Shown here in pieces: positions 42,163 to 44,918 of a DNA stretch of 44,918 nt. Below the pieces are notes generated by a model that saw only the letters and a list, made by a program, of their open reading frames with translations, was not told where the DNA came from and did not search any database. Within the stretch, counting starts at the first letter, position 1, and each line of letters begins with the position of its first letter. The position numbers were made by a program, and so were the translations under genes. The DNA is from an uncultured Saprospiraceae bacterium (GTDB lineage Bacteria; Bacteroidota; Bacteroidia; Chitinophagales; Saprospiraceae): NCBI GenBank assembly GCA_937872385.1, contig CALMSO010000084.1, forward strand, positions 1-44,918. The letters run 5' to 3'.

Positions 42163-42666
42163 ATGAACCAGCTTGAAAAATTTGGCGAGATACATACCTT
42201 CATCTTCGATGTGGACGGAGTGCTCACCAATAACGAAATTTTAATCACCGAGCAGGGCGAATTGCTTCGCAAAATGAATGTGCGCGACGGGCTGGCGCTC
42301 AAATACGCCGTGCAGCAGGGCTACAATCTGTGCATTATCACTGGCGGCCGCTCCGAAGGGGTGCGCAAACGCTTGGAAGGGCTGGGCATTACCGACATTT
42401 TCAGTGGGCAATCAGAAAAAACAGCAGCTTTTGAAGCCTACATCAAAGCGCACGATTTAGATCCCAATGGTATTTTATACATGGGCGACGACCTGCCAGA
42501 CTATCCTGTAATGCGCAAGGTAGGTCTGCCTACTTGCCCGCGCAATGCGGCTCCAGAAATCATAGACATTGCCGAGTACATCTCCCCGTACAACGGCGGC
42601 GAAGGCTGCGCCCGCGACGTCATCGAAAAAGTACTGCGCCTGCATGGCAAATGGATTGAAGCGTAA
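42163..42666 (+). CDS. kdsC: 3-deoxy-D-manno-octulosonate 8-phosphate phosphatase, KdsC type
   Basis: A 167-residue HAD-superfamily (subclass C0) phosphatase that removes phosphate from KDO-8-phosphate in lipopolysaccharide synthesis. Motif I is FIFDVDGVLTNN (both Asp present); MNVRDGLALKYA and the motif II region IITGGRSEGVRKR follow; motif III/IV is YMGDDLPDYPVM, then GLPTCPRNA. The C-terminal tail NGGEGCARDVIEKVLR is the family signature that reaches the neighbouring active site in the tetramer. It lies 50 bp after iscX and 54 bp before the UbiA-family gene, so probably one transcript with the latter. Confidence 0.92.
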   Translation: MNQLEKFGEIHTFIFDVDGVLTNNEILITEQGELLRKMNVRDGLALKYAVQQGYNLCIITGGRSEGVRKRLEGLGITDIFSGQSEKTAAFEAYIKAHDLDPNGILYMGDDLPDYPVMRKVGLPTCPRNAAPEIIDIAEYISPYNGGEGCARDVIEKVLRLHGKWIEA

Positions 42667-42720
42667 TTCGTACATTTGACGCGTCGGATGGCCGTTTGTA
42701 ACGCAGCCTTTCATCCCTCT

Positions 42721-43635
42721 ATGCCCATGTCACTATTTCGTCTTATTCGCCTGCCCAATTTGCTCATCGTCGCTTTGACACAATACCTGCTGTATCTGCG
42801 GGTTGTACTACCTGTTTTACACCATTATGGAGTGACTCCGGCCCTGCACGAGCGGCAATTTTTGCTCCTTGTCATCATCACGTTGATGATCAGCGCAGGC
42901 GGTTATATTGTCAATGACATTGTTGACCTGCGGATTGATTTGGTGAACAAACCCGACCGCGTCATCGTGGGGCGGCACATCAGCCACGCAACGGCCTATT
43001 GGCTGTATTCCTGCCTCAATCTTACTGGATTCATCTTTGCCATGTACTTAGCAATGGTGGCGGATCGGGTGGTACTGTTGGCATTGTTTCCGGCTGCCGT
43101 GGTAGGCTTGCTATGGTATTCCGTGCAGTTGAAAAAACGGCCTTTGGCCGGCAATATATTGGTAGCACTGTATTGCGCAGGCGTAGCAGCTTTAGTTTGG
43201 CTGGCTGAGCAGCCTGCTTTGGCACAACTTCCGCCCGAAGCGGCACGTAGCACTGCTCGGTTGCTGGGGTTTTACGCAGTATTTGCATTTTTGTCCACCT
43301 TGTTCCGAGAAATTATAAAAGACCTTGAAGACGCGCACGGCGATGCCCTTGGTGGCGCGCGCACAGCTCCTGTAGCTTGGGGCACGCTTACGGCCAAAGC
43401 CATAGCCACCGGCACCGGCGGGCTGCTACTGCTGGCGCTGGCCCTCGGCGGACATGCCTTACAAGCACAATTGTACGCTGGCGGGCTCCCTTTTCTGGGG
43501 CTTACGGCAGGGCTTAGCTGTGGGGCACTTTTTTTGTTGTGGCGGGCTACGACCCCCCGAAATTATTACCTCCTCAGCCAGTTGGCCAAAGTGATTATGC
43601 TCTGCGGGCTATTGTTGTTGCTATTTTTCAAATAG
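42721..43635 (+). CDS. UbiA-family prenyltransferase
   Basis: A 304-residue integral membrane prenyltransferase with about eight to nine helices. The two diphosphate/Mg-binding motifs are NDIVDLRIDLVNKPDR (about residues 65-80) and REIIKDLEDAHGDALGG (about 197-213). The short lead and the second motif resemble the group often annotated as geranylgeranylglycerol-phosphate geranylgeranyltransferase in Bacteroidota. It is less like MenA or UbiA proper, so the acceptor is uncertain. In this phylum it commonly neighbours kdsC, as here. The start is taken at ATG 42721; ATG 42727 is equally possible, and the frame upstream does not look like protein. Confidence 0.82.
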   Translation: MPMSLFRLIRLPNLLIVALTQYLLYLRVVLPVLHHYGVTPALHERQFLLLVIITLMISAGGYIVNDIVDLRIDLVNKPDRVIVGRHISHATAYWLYSCLNLTGFIFAMYLAMVADRVVLLALFPAAVVGLLWYSVQLKKRPLAGNILVALYCAGVAALVWLAEQPALAQLPPEAARSTARLLGFYAVFAFLSTLFREIIKDLEDAHGDALGGARTAPVAWGTLTAKAIATGTGGLLLLALALGGHALQAQLYAGGLPFLGLTAGLSCGALFLLWRATTPRNYYLLSQLAKVIMLCGLLLLLFFK

Positions 43636-43677
43636 AAAGAAGTGCCCCACAGCAGATTCCGTTCTTCCGGGTCTTGC

Positions 43678-44493
43678 CTATATCTCGAAGGTTTGTTTTA
43701 TCATACGAATAAACCAACTGACTGGCAGCAGTTTGCGCAAGGTGAGCAACAGCGGCCCCGGAGGACCTACGGCATAGCGCAGGCGGCTACCCTTAGCGGT
43801 GGCAGCCCGAAAAATGACGGGAGCTACTACTTCTGGGCCTTTGGCCTTGGCACCAGATGCCTGCGACATTTTATCCACTTTTTGAATGAACTGGTTGTAA
43901 ACAGTTGTATTTTCAGGCTGTATAAACTCGCGGCTGCGGTCGTAAAAATCCGTCTTGATGGGCCCTGGCTCTACAATACGCACCTTGATGCCGAAGGGTT
44001 CTAATTCATAATGCAGCGACTCCGAAAAGCCCTCCACCGCCCATTTAGTACCATGATAAATACTGTACAAAGGAAAGGCCAACTGACCGCCCATGGATGA
44101 AATTTGCACAATGGTACCTCCGCGCTGCTCGCGCATGATAGGTATGACCGCGCGCGTCACACGCATCAAGCCGAATACATTGGTGTTGAACTGCCGGAAA
44201 ATCACGTCGTCGCTCATCGCCTCGAATACCCCATCCACGCCGTAGCCGGCATTATTCACCACTACATCTATGCGCCCGAAATCCTGCCGAGCGGCTGCCA
44301 GCGCTGCGTCAATCGTGGCATTATCCGTTACATCGAGGGTATAAAGCCGTACCTTGGGCAATTGATTCAGTGCGGTTTCCTTGCTGGGATTGCGCATGGT
44401 AGCCGCTACATTCCAGCCTTGCTGGGCAAAATATTCGGCCGCCGCCCGACCAATACCCGACGAAGCGCCAGTGATAAAAACGGTTTTACTCAT
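43678..44493 (-). CDS. short-chain dehydrogenase/reductase
   Basis: A 271-residue classical SDR. The cofactor loop is TGASSGIGRA (residues 8-17). NNAGYGVDGVFE follows, then the Ser in IVQISSMGGQ and the active-site YHGTK (Tyr-x-x-x-Lys). EPGPIKTDFYD and a hydrophobic C-terminal tail (GPLLLTLRKLLPVSWFIRMI) resemble retinol-dehydrogenase-like/oxidoreductase SDRs with broad substrates. The substrate is unknown. The ATG at 44493 is chosen, where MSKTVFITGAS starts; nine more residues are possible upstream. It converges with the UbiA-family gene 42 bp away. Confidence 0.85.
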   Translation of the reverse strand: MSKTVFITGASSGIGRAAAEYFAQQGWNVAATMRNPSKETALNQLPKVRLYTLDVTDNATIDAALAAARQDFGRIDVVVNNAGYGVDGVFEAMSDDVIFRQFNTNVFGLMRVTRAVIPIMREQRGGTIVQISSMGGQLAFPLYSIYHGTKWAVEGFSESLHYELEPFGIKVRIVEPGPIKTDFYDRSREFIQPENTTVYNQFIQKVDKMSQASGAKAKGPEVVAPVIFRAATAKGSRLRYAVGPPGPLLLTLRKLLPVSWFIRMIKQTFEI

Positions 44494-44520
44494 TGTATAA
44501 ATGGTTTGAATGCCTTGCAA

Positions 44521-44829
44521 AATAGGTTTTTATGATGGAAATAACCCAAGTTTTCGATAAAATGATTTTTTTTCCGATATTACAACAAGGTCTCTGCCTA
44601 TAAAAATTGCCGAAGGCATCAAAAGGAAGCCCCGTTTATAAAAGCGCAAGACACGCGGCATTCCTGAGAAAAACCGGCAATTCGATTGTCTAATAATTAA
44701 GCAGAAATTGAGTCATCAGTCATTACTCATAAAAAAATAACATGCTGTTAATCTGTAATTTATAATACATTGACAATAAATTGCTTTAACCGGCAACTAC
44801 TTTTTCTAACCAAAAACACCTAATCCTGT
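44521..44829. other. intergenic region before the lipoprotein gene
   Basis: AT-rich, no gene seen. It must contain the divergent promoters of the SDR and lipoprotein genes. TATTTTG-like and TAnnnTTG-like elements are present, but none is an exact match. Confidence 0.35.
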
Positions 44830-44918
44830 ATGAGCTTTCGCCAATGCTACCTACTGGCTTTGTTGCTGTGCTTAGCCGCCTGCAATCCCGTCGCCGACAC
44901 GCCAGCTACCGAGCCAAT
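44830..44918 (+). CDS. lipoprotein, N-terminal fragment (runs off the window)
   Basis: The first 29 codons only. MSFRQCYLLALLLCLAAC is a lipoprotein signal with the lipobox LAAC (Cys18), followed by NPVADTPATEP, a flexible Pro/Thr linker. No function can be read from this part. Confidence 0.75.
   Translation, partial: MSFRQCYLLALLLCLAACNPVADTPATEP

Overview
The window comes from the chromosome of a member of the Bacteroidota, most likely a Saprospiria/Lewinella-type organism. The evidence is type IX secretion system (T9SS) genes (porV, porU, a porP/sprF-family gene, gldJ), two secreted proteins with T9SS type A C-terminal sorting domains, a type B sdhCAB operon, repeated TAnnTTTG minus-7 promoter elements and few Shine-Dalgarno sequences. 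No rRNA, tRNA, CRISPR array or intact insertion sequence was seen. One RNA gene, rnpB, is clear.

Layout. 1-2541 (minus): a visibly AT-rich accessory cassette of a small conserved-looking protein, a RecF-like AAA ATPase and a DUF4276/TOPRIM-like protein. It abuts the first codons of a UvrD/RecB-type helicase that runs off the left edge. A degenerate second copy of the helicase start lies at the other end of the cassette, so the cassette appears to have entered at the 5' end of the helicase gene. 2816-9199 (plus): a giant envelope protein with two D-Ala-D-Ala-ligase-like domains, a membrane helix and three PASTA domains, then a T9SS-secreted protein. 9200-15143: a small coiled-coil ORF, a helical-repeat protein and sdhCAB (minus). 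15278-19300: a candidate operator, DUF6157, SRPBCC and hypothetical genes, and RNase R. 19318-22082 (minus): a FabG-like reductase and an NtrY-like histidine kinase. 22178-22587: rnpB, sharing a two-way terminator with porV. 22642-32222: the T9SS locus, with porU and porV (minus) divergent from porP, gldJ and murF (plus). 32367-38613: an unrecognised protein, a COG2509 FAD dehydrogenase, an AT-rich gene-free stretch and a T9SS-secreted PA-domain protein. 38969-44918: a FadB/FadJ-type beta-oxidation enzyme, a ferredoxin with IscX, KdsC, a UbiA-family prenyltransferase, a short-chain dehydrogenase and the start of a lipoprotein.

Themes. Cell-envelope building recurs (the ligase/PASTA fusion, murF, kdsC, the T9SS), as does Fe-S and respiratory metabolism (sdhCAB, ferredoxin, iscX). 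Two families of low-complexity intergenic repeats recur. One is purine-rich on the mRNA strand and usually starts at or soon after a stop codon; between sdhC and sdhA it forms a good G-quadruplex motif.

The strongest candidates for something undescribed are the Ddl-Ddl-TM-PASTA fusion and the ATPase/TOPRIM cassette bounded by a duplicated helicase start. All calls rest on reading the sequence and on remembered family features; no database search was run.
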